A DNA stretch of 64,000 bases from Burkholderia thailandensis E264 (lineage in GTDB: Bacteria; Pseudomonadota; Gammaproteobacteria; Burkholderiales; Burkholderiaceae): assembly GCF_000012365.1 (NCBI RefSeq), contig NC_007651.1, forward strand, positions 248,001-312,000, in the 5' to 3' direction. Under the pieces are notes generated by a model, which searched no databases, was not told the origin of the DNA, and saw only the letters and a list, made by a program, of their open reading frames with translations. The translations under genes were made by a program, and so were the position numbers. Shown in pieces: positions 20,117-29,163 of the stretch; the first letter of the stretch is position 1; each line of letters starts with the position of its first letter.

Positions 20117-21076
20117 ATGCAGGGCCAGACCATCGCCATGCTCGGCGGCACGGGCTTCATCGGCAGCCGCCTCGTCAACGCGCTCGTCGACGCGGGCGCG
20201 CATGTGCGGATCGGCGCGCGCCGCCGCGACCATGCGCGGCATCTCGCGACGCTGCCCGTCGACATCGTCGAGCTGACCGCATTCGACGTGCGCGAACTCG
20301 CGCGCTTCGTCGCCGGCGCGCACGCGGCCGTCAACCTCGTCGGCGTGCTGCATGGCGGACGCGGCAAGCGTTACGGCGAGGGCTTCGAGCGGCTGCACGT
20401 CGCGCTGCCCGCGGCGCTCGCCGCCGCGTGCATCGAAGCGCGCGTGCCGCGCATGCTCCATGTGAGCGCGCTCGGCGCGGACCCGAACGCGCCGAGCATG
20501 TACCTGCGCTCGAAGGGCGACGGCGAGGCCGCGTTGCATGCGCAGGCCGCGGCGGGCGTGCTCGACGTCACGGTGTTCCGGCCGTCGATCGTGTTCGGCC
20601 CGGGCGACGCGTTCCTCAACACGTTCGCGCGGCTTCAGCGGATCTTTCCGGTGCTGCCGCTCGCGATGCCCGACGCGTTGATGCAGCCGATCTACGTCGG
20701 CGACGTCGCGCAGGCGATCGCGAACGCCTGCGCGCGCGACGCGACGCGCGGCAGGACCTACGAGCTCGGCGGGCCGCGCACGTACCGGCTCGAGGAGATC
20801 GTCCGCTATGCGGGCCGGCTCGTCGGCCGCCCCGCGCGGATCGTCCGGCTGCCCGACGCGCTCGCGCGGCTGCAGGCGTGCGTGTTCGAAATGCTGCCGG
20901 GTGAGCCGCTCATCACGCGCGACAATCTTGCGTCGCTGTCGGTGCCGAGCGTGATGACGGGGCCGATCGCGCCCGAGCTCGGGATCACGCCCGCGAGCCT
21001 AGAGAGCATCGCGCCGACCTATATCGGCGACGCGGCGCTGCGCTCGCGCTTTTCCGACTGGCGCGCGCGCCGGTAA
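20117..21076 (+). CDS. NDUFA9-like NAD(P)-binding epimerase/dehydratase family protein
   Basis: A 319-residue atypical short-chain dehydrogenase. The N-terminal Rossmann motif is GGTGFIGSRLVNAL, followed by NLVGVLHG and the segment VFRPSIVFGPGDAFLN. It matches the complex I NDUFA9-like branch rather than sugar epimerases: the usual YxxxK catalytic pair is replaced by a YLRSKGDGE-type sequence. Bacterial members have no proven enzyme activity. It lies between the transglycosylase and a GST, with an open 119-bp gap upstream. Confidence 0.85.
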   Translation: MQGQTIAMLGGTGFIGSRLVNALVDAGAHVRIGARRRDHARHLATLPVDIVELTAFDVRELARFVAGAHAAVNLVGVLHGGRGKRYGEGFERLHVALPAALAAACIEARVPRMLHVSALGADPNAPSMYLRSKGDGEAALHAQAAAGVLDVTVFRPSIVFGPGDAFLNTFARLQRIFPVLPLAMPDALMQPIYVGDVAQAIANACARDATRGRTYELGGPRTYRLEEIVRYAGRLVGRPARIVRLPDALARLQACVFEMLPGEPLITRDNLASLSVPSVMTGPIAPELGITPASLESIAPTYIGDAALRSRFSDWRARR

Positions 21077-21140
21077 GCAGACGGTGCGACCGCGGCCGCC
21101 GCGGGTCGACCGGACAATCGACAACTACAGGATGAATCCC

Positions 21141-21788
21141 ATGAAACTCGTGATCGGAGACAAGAACTACTCGTCGTGGTCGATGCGCCCGTGGGTGCTG
21201 ATGAAGCACTTCGGCATCCCGTTCGACGAGGTGATGATCGGGCTGCGGCTCGACGATACGGCGCAGCGCATCCTCGCGCACTCGCCGTCCGGCAAGGTGC
21301 CGTGCCTCGTCGACGACGACGGCGGCGCGGTCTGGGATTCGCTCGCGATCGTCGAGACGCTCGCCGAGCGCTTTGCGCAGCACGCGCTGTGGCCGCGCGA
21401 TCCGGCTGCGCGAGCGCATGCGCGCAGCGTGTCCGCCGAGATGCACGCGGGTTTTCCCGCGCTGCGCAGCGAGATGCCGCTCAACGTGCGCGAGTCGCAC
21501 CCCGGGCGCGGCGCGACGCCCGCCGCGCTCGCCGACGTCGCGCGCATCGACGAGCTGTGGCGCACGTGCCTCGCCGCGTCGGGCGGCCCGTTCCTGTTCG
21601 GCGAGTTCTCGATCGCCGATGCGATGTACGCGCCCGTCGTGCTGCGCTTCAAGACCTACGCGCCGCCGCTGTCACCGGAGGCGAGCGCGTATGCCGCGCG
21701 CGTCGCCGAGCTGCCGGCCGTGCGCGAATGGGTCGAGGGCGCGCGCGGCGAGACCCGCGTGATCGACATCTACGGGCCGTCGCGATGA
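21141..21788 (+). CDS. Glutathione S-transferase family protein
   Basis: A 215-residue cytosolic protein. The thioredoxin-like N-terminal domain begins MKLVIGDKNYSSWSMRPW, with SS as the likely glutathione-activating region, and includes SGKVPCLVDDDG. A helical C-terminal domain follows (FLFGEFSIADAMYAPVVLRF). The start was set at 21141 with AGGA about 8 nt upstream; an ATG at 21132 is possible. The stop overlaps the cca start (ATGA), so the two genes are co-translated. Confidence 0.88.
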   Translation: MKLVIGDKNYSSWSMRPWVLMKHFGIPFDEVMIGLRLDDTAQRILAHSPSGKVPCLVDDDGGAVWDSLAIVETLAERFAQHALWPRDPAARAHARSVSAEMHAGFPALRSEMPLNVRESHPGRGATPAALADVARIDELWRTCLAASGGPFLFGEFSIADAMYAPVVLRFKTYAPPLSPEASAYAARVAELPAVREWVEGARGETRVIDIYGPSR

Positions 21789-23026
21789 AGATCTACGCGG
21801 TGGGCGGCGCGATTCGCGACGCACTGCTCGGCCTGCCGGTGCGTGATCGCGACTACGTCGTCGTCGGCGCGACGCCCGAGCGGATGGCCGCGCAAGGCTT
21901 CAAGCCGGTCGGCAAGGATTTTCCGGTGTTCCTGCATCCGGACACGCGCGAGGAATACGCGCTCGCGCGCACCGAGCGCAAGACGGCGGCCGGCTATCAC
22001 GGCTTCCAGTTCTATTACGCGCCCGACGTCACGCTCGAGCAGGATCTCGTGCGGCGCGACCTGACGATCAACGCGATGGCGCGCGAAGTGAGCCCGGACG
22101 GCGCGCTCGTCGGGCCGGTCGTCGATCCGTTCGGCGGGCAGGCGGATTTGCGCGCGAAGCTGTTCCGGCACGTCGGCGGCGCGTTCGTCGAGGACCCGGT
22201 GCGGGTGCTGCGCGTCGCGCGCTTCGCCGCGCGCTTCGCCGATTTTGCGGTTGCGCCCGAGACGTCCGCGCTGATGCGCGAGATGGTCGACGCGGGCGAG
22301 GTCGACGCGCTCGTGCCCGAGCGCGTGTGGCAGGAGCTCGCGCGCGGGCTGATGGAAGCGAAGCCGTCGCGGATGTTTGCGGTGCTGCGCGAGTGCGGCG
22401 CGCTCGTGCGAATCCTGCCCGAGATCGACGCGCTCTTCGGCGTGCCGCAGCGCGCCGACTATCACCCCGAGGTCGACACGGGCGTGCACGTGATGATGGT
22501 GATCGATCACGCGGCGAAGCAGGGCTATTCGCTGCCGGTGCGCTTCGCGGCGCTCACGCACGACCTCGGCAAGGCGACGACGCCCGCCGACGCGCTGCCG
22601 CGCCACATCGGCCACGAGGGCCGCAGCGTCGATCTGCTGAAGCCGCTGTGCGAGCGGCTGCGGGTGCCGAACGAGTGCCGCGATCTGGCGCTCGTCGTCG
22701 CGCGCGAGCACGGCAACCTGCATCGGGTGATGGGGATGGGCGCGGCCGCGCTGGTGCGCCTGTTCGAGCGCGCCGACGCGCTGCGCAAGCCGGCGCGCTT
22801 CGCCGAGGCGCTGCAGGCGAGCGAGGCCGACGCGCGCGGCCGGCTCGGCCTCGAGACGACGTCCTATCCGCAGGCGGAGCGGCTGCGGCAGGCGCTCGTC
22901 GCCGCGCGTTCGGTCGATGCGGGTGCGATCGCGCAGGGGCTCGCGGGCGAGCCCGCGAAGATCAAGGATGCGGTGCACCGCGCGCGCGTGCGCGCGGTCG
23001 CGCAGGCGACCGGCGTCGCGGAGTAG
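21785..23026 (+). CDS. cca: Multifunctional CCA tRNA nucleotidyltransferase
   Basis: A 413-residue enzyme that adds or repairs the 3'-CCA of tRNAs. The N-terminal nucleotidyltransferase domain has VGGAIRDALLG and the catalytic Asp pair in VRDRDYV (residues 21 and 23). RRDLTINAMA and EDPVRVLRVARFAARF are further hallmarks. The C-terminal half carries an HD phosphohydrolase domain (AALTHDLGK), as in the E. coli-type multifunctional enzyme. It overlaps the GST stop by four bases. Confidence 0.95.
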   Translation: MKIYAVGGAIRDALLGLPVRDRDYVVVGATPERMAAQGFKPVGKDFPVFLHPDTREEYALARTERKTAAGYHGFQFYYAPDVTLEQDLVRRDLTINAMAREVSPDGALVGPVVDPFGGQADLRAKLFRHVGGAFVEDPVRVLRVARFAARFADFAVAPETSALMREMVDAGEVDALVPERVWQELARGLMEAKPSRMFAVLRECGALVRILPEIDALFGVPQRADYHPEVDTGVHVMMVIDHAAKQGYSLPVRFAALTHDLGKATTPADALPRHIGHEGRSVDLLKPLCERLRVPNECRDLALVVAREHGNLHRVMGMGAAALVRLFERADALRKPARFAEALQASEADARGRLGLETTSYPQAERLRQALVAARSVDAGAIAQGLAGEPAKIKDAVHRARVRAVAQATGVAE

Positions 23027-23057
23027 GCGGGTGTCGGGGTTGGCGGGTGTCGGGGTT
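23026..23057. repeat. 16-bp tandem repeat, two copies
   Basis: The unit GGCGGGTGTCGGGGTT occurs twice in tandem (23026-23041, 23042-23057), followed by a partial third copy, directly after the cca stop. Confidence 0.85.
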
Positions 23058-23135
23058 GGCGGGGCAGGCGCCGGCGCGTTCGGTGCGCGCTTGGGCCGGC
23101 GGCAATGCGCGCGTCGCGCGCACGCCGCTTCGATT

Positions 23136-23576
23136 TCAGCGTGCGGTCGCGGCGACGCGCCCGTCCGGCCCATAGAAGCCGTTGCGCTGCGGCGCGGCGC
23201 GCAGCACGGACAGCGTGCGTTCGTTGTAGTCCATCCGGATGCGGATCAGCATCCCGTTGATCGCGTTCGCGTGGCGCGCGCGATCGGCCGATTGTTGCAG
23301 CAGTTGCCAGCCGTTCGCGAGGCGCGCGTCGTGTTCCGCCGCGAGATCCATCCCTTTCTTGCCGGCCGGCAGGCCGAGCGACGCGAGCAGCGTGTCGCGC
23401 CGGCGTTCGAGTTGCGCGAGCTTCTCGAGCAGCGCGGTTTTCCGGTCGACGATGCCCGGCAGCGCGTCGAGCGGCGACGCCGTCGTCAGCGCCTTCTCCT
23501 CGTACGCGAGTAGGGACGCGAACGCTTCAACCGTCGCGTGCTCGTCGTTGACCGTGGCCAGCAGTTCGTCTCTCAT
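23136..23576 (-). CDS. flgN: Flagellar export chaperone FlgN
   Basis: A 146-residue helical cytosolic chaperone for the hook-filament junction proteins FlgK and FlgL. It is predicted almost fully alpha-helical with heptad patterns (LLEKLAQLERRRDTLLASLG). The C-terminal MLIRIRMDYNERTLSVLR fits FlgN. The start at MRDELLATV (23576) is chosen because the upstream residues are Arg-rich and unlike the family. It follows flgM on the same strand, 79 bp away, and would share its sigma-28 promoter. Confidence 0.85.
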   Translation of the reverse strand: MRDELLATVNDEHATVEAFASLLAYEEKALTTASPLDALPGIVDRKTALLEKLAQLERRRDTLLASLGLPAGKKGMDLAAEHDARLANGWQLLQQSADRARHANAINGMLIRIRMDYNERTLSVLRAAPQRNGFYGPDGRVAATAR

Positions 23577-23655
23577 CTCGTTTCGCCCGGCATGGCGGCG
23601 CGCGGACCGTCCGCGCGCCGTGTTGTGCATTTCGTCGTCCGGCCGCGAAGCCGGC

Positions 23656-24000
23656 TCAGCTGTTGCCCGCCTGCGGCGGCGGCTTCAGCAGATCGCGCGC
23701 GGTCTGCAGGATCCCGTCGGCGATCTTGCCCGTGTCGATCGACAGCGTGCCGTTCTTGATCGCGTCCCGGATCGCGTCGACCTGGGCGGTATCGATGTCG
23801 GCGCTGCCCGAGGCGGCGAGGCTGCGCAGCGTCGACGACAGGCCGGACAGGCTCACGTTCGCGTCCCCGCCGGTCGGCGCGCCCGCGGCGCCGGCAGGCG
23901 CCTGAGCCGCGGCCGGCTGGCCGGCTTGCGTGCGAGCCGCGCCCGCACTGGCGTTCGTCAGCGTGCGGGCGTTCGAAGTAGTGGTGGAATCGACTTTCAC
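23656..24000 (-). CDS. flgM: Anti-sigma-28 factor FlgM
   Basis: A 114-residue, mostly disordered protein that binds FliA (sigma-28) until the hook is finished and FlgM is exported. The N-terminus MKVDSTTTSNAR is the export region, and a low-complexity Ala/Gly/Pro stretch follows. The conserved C-terminal half (VSLSGLSSTLRSLAAS, VDAIRDAIKNGTLSID, IADGILQTARDLL) binds the sigma factor. A clear sigma-28 promoter lies just upstream at 24031-24057, so FlgM is autoregulated as in class III genes. Confidence 0.93.
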   Translation of the reverse strand: MKVDSTTTSNARTLTNASAGAARTQAGQPAAAQAPAGAAGAPTGGDANVSLSGLSSTLRSLAASGSADIDTAQVDAIRDAIKNGTLSIDTGKIADGILQTARDLLKPPPQAGNS

Positions 24001-24030
24001 GATGGTGTTTCCTGTACGGGTTTGACCACG

Positions 24031-24057
24031 ATAACGGCAAGGCCGGCCCGAACTTTA
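24031..24057 (-). promoter_or_regulatory. Sigma-28 (FliA) promoter of flgMN
   Basis: On the minus strand TAAAGTTC (24057-24050) and GCCGTTAT (24038-24031) are separated by exactly 11 nt. The E. coli FliA consensus is TAAAGTTT-N11-GCCGATAA. The start site would be near 24025, about 25 nt before flgM. Confidence 0.8.
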
Positions 24058-24103
24058 GCACCCGTCCTTCAGTAAATCCCTGAATCAACGAAAGTTTGCA
24101 ATC

Positions 24104-25720
24104 TTAGAGGGGGATTTCCACCGTCGCGGCGTCCTTGACGATCGCCGTGACGATCTGGCCCGCCGCCATCCGCACCCGCACCTGCTGGCCGGGCGCCGCG
24201 TTGTTGAGCACGCTGCCCTCCGTCGAGATCGTGAATCCGTGCCCCGACGCGACGACCCGCACCGTCTGCCCGATCGACACCGACGCCGCGCTCTTCAGCA
24301 AATCCTGGCGCAGCGGCAGCCCCGCCGCGACCCGCGTGAGCGCGGTTGCGCCGACCGCCTGCTGCGCATCGGTGATCACCGCGAGCGGCAGCATCGTCAG
24401 ATCGCCGTCGCGCGCGACGAGGTCGGCGGCCGTGAGCGTCTCGCCGGGCGCGATCTGGCGCGCGGCGACGTAATAGGTCGCCTGCACGGCGAGCTTCGCC
24501 TGAAGGTAGATCGTCCACGGACGGGCGCCCGCGCAGCGCACGCCGACCGTCGTGCGGCCCCACAGGCGCGCGCCCGACGGCAGGAACGGCTCGAGTGTCG
24601 TGCACGCGGCGAGCCCGCGCGGGAACGCGGGCGCGACGGTGATGGTGGTCTTGCCGGGCAGGCCGGCCGCCTGCTGCTGCAGGAACGCGAGCGCCGCGCG
24701 GCGGATCGATTCGCCGTCCTGCTGGCCGGCGGGCGGCGGGGGCGCCGCGGCGGCGCCGGTTGCGGCGGCCGTGGCGGCCGCCGGTGGCGCGCCGCTCGCG
24801 CTTGCCGTTGCAGCCGCCGCTCGAATCGGCTCGGGGCGCGGCGGCAGCATGCGCGGCGCGGGTTGCGAGCGGAACGACACGGGGATCACGCCGCCTTGCG
24901 CGGTGGTCGCGCCCTGCATGCGCGCGGCCTGCCATGATTGCGCCGCCGCCCGCGTGTTCGCGGGCTGGCCGGCGGGTGGGGGCGCGTCCTGCGCGACGAC
25001 CATCGCGACCCGCCGCGCGTCGGCCGGAACCCGGGCCGGGACCCATGCCGGAGCCCGGGCAGGCGCGTGCGATGCCGCGCCCGCGCGGAATTCGGGATTG
25101 ACGCCCGTCGCGACGGGCGTCATCGGGTTGTTTGGGTTCGCCGCGACGGACGCGGTTGCGCCGGCTGGCGCGTTCCATCCGGCCCTCGCCGACGCGGGGC
25201 TTGCGGGAAAATACGATCCGGCCGTCGACGCCGCGGGATTCGCGTTGCCGTTCGGTCCGGTTCGCGGCATGGCCGAGGTCGCCGGCCGGCTCCAACCGTT
25301 CGGCGCCGCCGCCGCCATTCGGCTGTTCGATTCGGCCGGGCGGGGTTCGATCACGATCAGGCCGTTGCCCGGCTCGTTCATCGCGTGGACACCGCCGGGC
25401 TCGCCCGATTCCGCGCCCGGCGTCGCGCCGGCTCGGCCGGCCCACTCGGCCGCCGCCTGCGCGGCCGCCGCCGCGTTCCATCCGCTCGGGCTTGCCGCAT
25501 GGCCGGCCCCGTTCGGGCCCGCAGCGCCCGCGGCATTCGCGCCGCGCGCGCTCGCCGCGTTCGCATTCGCGAGCGCGGTTTGAGCCGATTCGCCGCGGCC
25601 CGGGATCACGATCATCCCGGTGTCGTCCGCCTGCTGCGCGAGCGCCGCGCACATCCCGCTCGCCAGCGCGAGCGCCACGGCAAAGCGCATGCGCGTGGCG
25701 CGGCTTGCGTCAGTCGTCAT
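24104..25720 (-). CDS. flgA: Flagellar P-ring assembly chaperone FlgA, with a long low-complexity insertion
   Basis: A 538-residue periplasmic protein that assists FlgI P-ring assembly; typical FlgA proteins have about 220 residues. After a signal peptide (to about ALAQQ, residue 30) come roughly 300 residues rich in Ala, Pro, Asn and Gly with no domain. The canonical part follows: IRRAALAFLQQQAAGLPG, the Cys-flanked segment CTTLEPFLPSGARLWGR...VRC, and the SAF region ending TAIVKDAATVEIPL. GAGGAGGGCGCG precedes the ATG. It is divergent from flgB. The extension is unusual but the frame is open and codon use is normal. Confidence 0.9.
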   Translation of the reverse strand: MTTDASRATRMRFAVALALASGMCAALAQQADDTGMIVIPGRGESAQTALANANAASARGANAAGAAGPNGAGHAASPSGWNAAAAAQAAAEWAGRAGATPGAESGEPGGVHAMNEPGNGLIVIEPRPAESNSRMAAAAPNGWSRPATSAMPRTGPNGNANPAASTAGSYFPASPASARAGWNAPAGATASVAANPNNPMTPVATGVNPEFRAGAASHAPARAPAWVPARVPADARRVAMVVAQDAPPPAGQPANTRAAAQSWQAARMQGATTAQGGVIPVSFRSQPAPRMLPPRPEPIRAAAATASASGAPPAAATAAATGAAAAPPPPAGQQDGESIRRAALAFLQQQAAGLPGKTTITVAPAFPRGLAACTTLEPFLPSGARLWGRTTVGVRCAGARPWTIYLQAKLAVQATYYVAARQIAPGETLTAADLVARDGDLTMLPLAVITDAQQAVGATALTRVAAGLPLRQDLLKSAASVSIGQTVRVVASGHGFTISTEGSVLNNAAPGQQVRVRMAAGQIVTAIVKDAATVEIPL

Positions 25721-25743
25721 CGCGCCCTCCTCGAAACCCGTTG

Positions 25744-25768
25744 GGAAACCGTTTGTGGAAACCGTTTG
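25744..25768. repeat. Direct repeat in the flgA-flgB intergenic region
   Basis: GGAAACCGTTTG occurs at 25744-25755 and again at 25757-25768, one base apart, just upstream of flgA. Copies are identical. It could be a binding site for a regulator of flgA; no known motif was matched. Confidence 0.5.
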
Positions 25769-25799
25769 GTACGGGTTGCATTCTAGGGAGGGGCGGCTG

Positions 25800-25852
25800 C
25801 CGGCAAACCGCGAATAGAGGGGCCCTTTGCCGGTTATTCGCCCGATTGCCGG
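25800..25852. promoter_or_regulatory. Large dyad between flgA and flgB, candidate FlhDC operator
   Basis: Left arm CCGGCAA-ACC-GCGAATA (25800-25816) and right arm TATTCGC-CCGA-TTGCCGG (25835-25852) are inverted repeats, each with two 7-bp matching blocks, separated by 18 bp. FlhD4C2 sites in enterobacteria are two ~17-bp inverted half-sites around a 10-12 bp spacer in this same divergent region. The match is structural; sequence identity to the E. coli box is only partial. Confidence 0.5.
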
Positions 25853-25978
25853 TTGCGTTGTCCGCCTACCATGCGTCCCATGGAAAAAAGCCTCTTTGGC
25901 CGTCCATCGCCGGTTGTCCGCGTCGCGGTCGGCCGCGGGCGGCGAAAGAGCGGCGCAGCTTCAGACGGAGACTCGCAG

Positions 25979-26470
25979 ATGCTGGACAAACTCGATGCCG
26001 AATTCGCGTTCGGCCGCCAGGCGCTCGACGTGCGCGCGTATCGGCAAGAACTGCTGTCGTCGAACATCGCGAACGCCGATACCCCCGGTTACCGCGCGCG
26101 CGACGTCGACTTCTCGTCGACGCTCGCCCGCGCGCTCAAGCAGGACGGCGCGGCGAGCGCCGGCAACGCGGCGGCGCTGCCGCTCGCGCAGCCGGCGGGC
26201 GTGACGAGCGGGATGTCGATGGCGACGACCTCGGGCGCGCATCTGGCGGGCAACGTGAAGCTGACTCCGACGGGCGGCCCGAGCGACGACTACGGCCGCG
26301 CGCAGTACCGAATCCCGCAGCAGCCCGCGCTCGACGGCAACACCGTCGATCTCGACACCGAGCGCGTGCAGTTCGCCGACAACGCGGTGCACTTCCAGGC
26401 CGGGATGACGGTGCTCACGCAGCAGATCAAGACGATGATCGCCGCGATCACGTCGAATTCGGGTTCGTGA
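25979..26470 (+). CDS. flgB: Flagellar proximal rod protein FlgB
   Basis: A 163-residue rod subunit exported by the flagellar type III system. The motif LSSNIANADTPGYRARDVDF is the flagellar rod N-terminal signature. The C-terminal helix (VHFQAGMTVLTQQIKTMIAAI) completes the coiled coil. The start at 25979 has CGGAGA upstream; earlier in-frame ATGs lie in the control region. It heads the flgBCDEFGHIJ operon. Confidence 0.93.
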   Translation: MLDKLDAEFAFGRQALDVRAYRQELLSSNIANADTPGYRARDVDFSSTLARALKQDGAASAGNAAALPLAQPAGVTSGMSMATTSGAHLAGNVKLTPTGGPSDDYGRAQYRIPQQPALDGNTVDLDTERVQFADNAVHFQAGMTVLTQQIKTMIAAITSNSGS

Positions 26471-26553
26471 CGCGCCGCCTCGGCGCTTTTCCCGCGTGCC
26501 GCGCGCGTCACGGGAAACGGTTGAATGAGCGCGCTACGCGATAAGGAGTACGC

Positions 26554-26979
26554 ATGCCTTCGTTGATGAACATTTTCGACGTCGCGGGTTCCGCGATGTC
26601 GGCCCAGTCGCAGCGCCTGAACGTGACGGCGTCGAACCTCGCGAACGCCGACAGCGTGACGGGGCCCGACGGCAAGCCCTACAAGGCGAAGCAGGTGGTA
26701 TTCGCGACCGCGCCGATGGGCGGCGCGCGCACCGCGTCCGGCCAGGGTGTCGGCGGCGTGCAGGTGACCAAGGTGATCGACGATCCGTCGCCGATGAAGA
26801 CGACCTACGACCCGTCGAATCCGGCCGCCGACCAGAACGGCTACGTGACGATGCCGAACGTCGATCCGGTTCAGGAGATGGTCAACATGATTTCGGCGTC
26901 GCGCTCGTACCAGGCGAACGTCGAGACGCTCAACACCGCGAAGCAGCTGATGCTGAAGACGCTGACGATCGGCAGCTGA
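26554..26979 (+). CDS. flgC: Flagellar proximal rod protein FlgC
   Basis: A 141-residue rod protein. It starts with [27 protein letters not shown], the rod-protein N-terminal signature read in two parts. It ends with the conserved [25 protein letters not shown] helix. AAGGAG precedes the ATG by seven bases. It is second in the operon, 83 bp after flgB. Confidence 0.95.
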   Translation: MPSLMNIFDVAGSAMSAQSQRLNVTASNLANADSVTGPDGKPYKAKQVVFATAPMGGARTASGQGVGGVQVTKVIDDPSPMKTTYDPSNPAADQNGYVTMPNVDPVQEMVNMISASRSYQANVETLNTAKQLMLKTLTIGS

Positions 26980-27032
26980 CGCGCTCCTTTTTCATCGATC
27001 GATATACGCATAGCAGAGGAAGGCGAACCCGG

Positions 27033-27869
27033 ATGACATCCTCCTTCACCACCATCGGCGGCAGCGGCACGACCGTCAACAGCCTGCCGTACGACACGAT
27101 GAGCTCGAACGGGCAGTCGTCGAGCCCGTCGGGCACGTCGAACACGCCGGGCGGCACGGCGGGCGCGAGCGGCGCGAGTTCGGGCATCAACGTCGCGAGC
27201 TCGCTGTCGACGACGTCCGCGGCCGACCTGCAGACGACGTTCCTGAAGCTGCTCGTCACGCAGTTGCAGAACCAGGACCCGACGAGCCCCGTCGACAGCT
27301 CGCAGATGACCTCGCAGCTCGCGCAGATCAACACCGTGAGCGGCATCGCGCAGTTGAACACCGCGCTCACGTCGCTGTCGTCGCAACTCACCGCGGGCCA
27401 GCAGACGCAGGCGGCGATGCTGATCGGCTCGAACGTGCTCGCGCCGGGCAACACCGTGCCCGTCAAGGGCGGCGCGGCGTCGCCGTTCGGCGTGCAGCTC
27501 ACGAGCGCCGTGTCGAACCTGACGATCACCGTGAAGAACGCGTCGGGCGCCGTCGTCAACACGATCAACGCGGGCGCGCAAGCGGCGGGCACCGTGCCGT
27601 TCAACTGGACGCCGACCGACGCCGCAGGCAACACGCTGCCCGACGGCACTTACTCGATCAGCGCGAGCTACACGGACACGTCCGGCAAGCAGTACGCGCC
27701 GACGACGCTGTCGTCCGCGCAGGTGCTGAGCGTCATCAAGCAGGCGGACGGCACGCCGGGGCTCGTGCTGTCGAACGGCGCGACGGTCGGCTTCAGCCAG
27801 GTCGCGTCGATCTTCCCGAACACCACGAAGAGCGCGTCGACGGGCAGCGCCTCGTCTTCCACCAACTAA
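27033..27869 (+). CDS. flgD: Flagellar hook-capping scaffold FlgD
   Basis: A 278-residue hook cap needed to polymerise FlgE. After a Ser/Gly/Thr-rich N-terminal region comes the conserved FLKLLVTQLQNQDPTSPVD block and SQLAQINTVSGIAQLN. The C-terminal half has the FlgD Ig/tudor-like region (PFNWTPTDAAGNTLPDGTYS). AGGAAGG lies upstream of the ATG. Confidence 0.94.
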   Translation: MTSSFTTIGGSGTTVNSLPYDTMSSNGQSSSPSGTSNTPGGTAGASGASSGINVASSLSTTSAADLQTTFLKLLVTQLQNQDPTSPVDSSQMTSQLAQINTVSGIAQLNTALTSLSSQLTAGQQTQAAMLIGSNVLAPGNTVPVKGGAASPFGVQLTSAVSNLTITVKNASGAVVNTINAGAQAAGTVPFNWTPTDAAGNTLPDGTYSISASYTDTSGKQYAPTTLSSAQVLSVIKQADGTPGLVLSNGATVGFSQVASIFPNTTKSASTGSASSSTN

Positions 27870-27895
27870 TCCAGCACTTCGCTACGGAGACCGAG

Positions 27896-29137
27896 ATGGG
27901 CTATCAACAAGGTTTGAGCGGTTTGGCGGGCGCGTCGAGCGATCTCGACGTGATCGGCAACAACATCGCGAACGCGAACACGGTGGGCTTCAAGGGGAGC
28001 ACCGCGCAGTTTTCCGACATGTACGCGAATTCGGTCGCGTCGGCCGTCAACAATCCGATCGGCATCGGCACGATGCTCGCGTCGGTGCAGCAGCAGTTCA
28101 GCCAGGGCACGATCACGTCGAGCACGTCGTCGCTGAACGTCGCGATCAACGGCAACGGCTTCTTCCAGATGTCGAACAACGGCGTGCTCACGTACTCGCG
28201 CGACGGCACGTTCCAGCGCGACAAGAACGGCTACATCGTCAATTCGCAGGGCCTGAACCTGATGGGCTACCAGGCGGACAAGAACGGCGTGATCAACCCC
28301 GCGCAGACCGTGCCGCTGCAGGCGCCGACGAACAATATCGCGCCCACCGCGACGACCAAGATCACGGGCCAGTTCAACCTCAACTCGCAGGACACGGTGC
28401 CGACCAACACGCCGTTCAACTATACGGATTCCACGACGTACAACTTCCAGACGGCGGTTCAGGTGTACGACTCGCTCGGCGGCTCGCAGCAGGTCAACAT
28501 GTATTTCGTGAAGTCGGCGGCGGGCACGTGGGAAGCGTACGCGGGCGTCAAGAACCAGACGCCGACCGATCTCGGCACGGTCACGTTCGACACGTCGGGC
28601 GCGATCAAGAGCACGACGCTGCCGGGTTCGACCACGCCGACCACGACGCTCGGCCAGTTCCAGTTCTCGATTCCGAACACGGACGGCTCCGCGACGCCGC
28701 AGGCGCTCAAGCTCGACCTGACGGGCACGACGCAGTACGGCGGCAAGGACGGCGTGACCAACCTCGCGCAGGACGGCTTCGCGAGCGGCACGCTCACGAC
28801 CTTCTCGATCGGCAACGACGGCAAGGTGACCGGCAACTACTCGAACGGCCAGACGGCGACGCTCGGCCAGATCGTGCTCGCGAACTTCAACAACCCGAAC
28901 GGCCTCGTGAACGTCGGCAACAACCAGTACGTCGAGACGGCCGCATCGGGCGTGCCGCAAATCTCCGCGCCCGGCAGCACGAACCACGGCACGCTGCAGG
29001 GCAGCGCGCTCGAAAACTCGAACGTCGACCTGACGAGCCAGCTCGTGAAGCTGATCACCGCGCAGCGCAACTACCAGGCGAACGCGCAGACGATCAAGAC
29101 GCAGCAGACCGTCGACCAGACGCTCATCAACCTGTAA
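27896..29137 (+). CDS. flgE: Flagellar hook protein FlgE
   Basis: A 413-residue hook subunit. The N-terminus (QGLSGLAGASSDLDVIGNNIANANTVGFKG, read in parts) has the rod/hook signature, and the C-terminus (LENSNVDLTSQLVKLI, then RNYQANAQTIKTQQ) the matching helix. The D1 domain includes INGNGFFQMSNNG. Length is normal. GGAG precedes the ATG. It is exported and assembled beneath the FlgD cap. Confidence 0.95.
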   Translation: MGYQQGLSGLAGASSDLDVIGNNIANANTVGFKGSTAQFSDMYANSVASAVNNPIGIGTMLASVQQQFSQGTITSSTSSLNVAINGNGFFQMSNNGVLTYSRDGTFQRDKNGYIVNSQGLNLMGYQADKNGVINPAQTVPLQAPTNNIAPTATTKITGQFNLNSQDTVPTNTPFNYTDSTTYNFQTAVQVYDSLGGSQQVNMYFVKSAAGTWEAYAGVKNQTPTDLGTVTFDTSGAIKSTTLPGSTTPTTTLGQFQFSIPNTDGSATPQALKLDLTGTTQYGGKDGVTNLAQDGFASGTLTTFSIGNDGKVTGNYSNGQTATLGQIVLANFNNPNGLVNVGNNQYVETAASGVPQISAPGSTNHGTLQGSALENSNVDLTSQLVKLITAQRNYQANAQTIKTQQTVDQTLINL

Positions 29138-29163
29138 GCGGCCTTCGCGGACAACAGCCAGCC

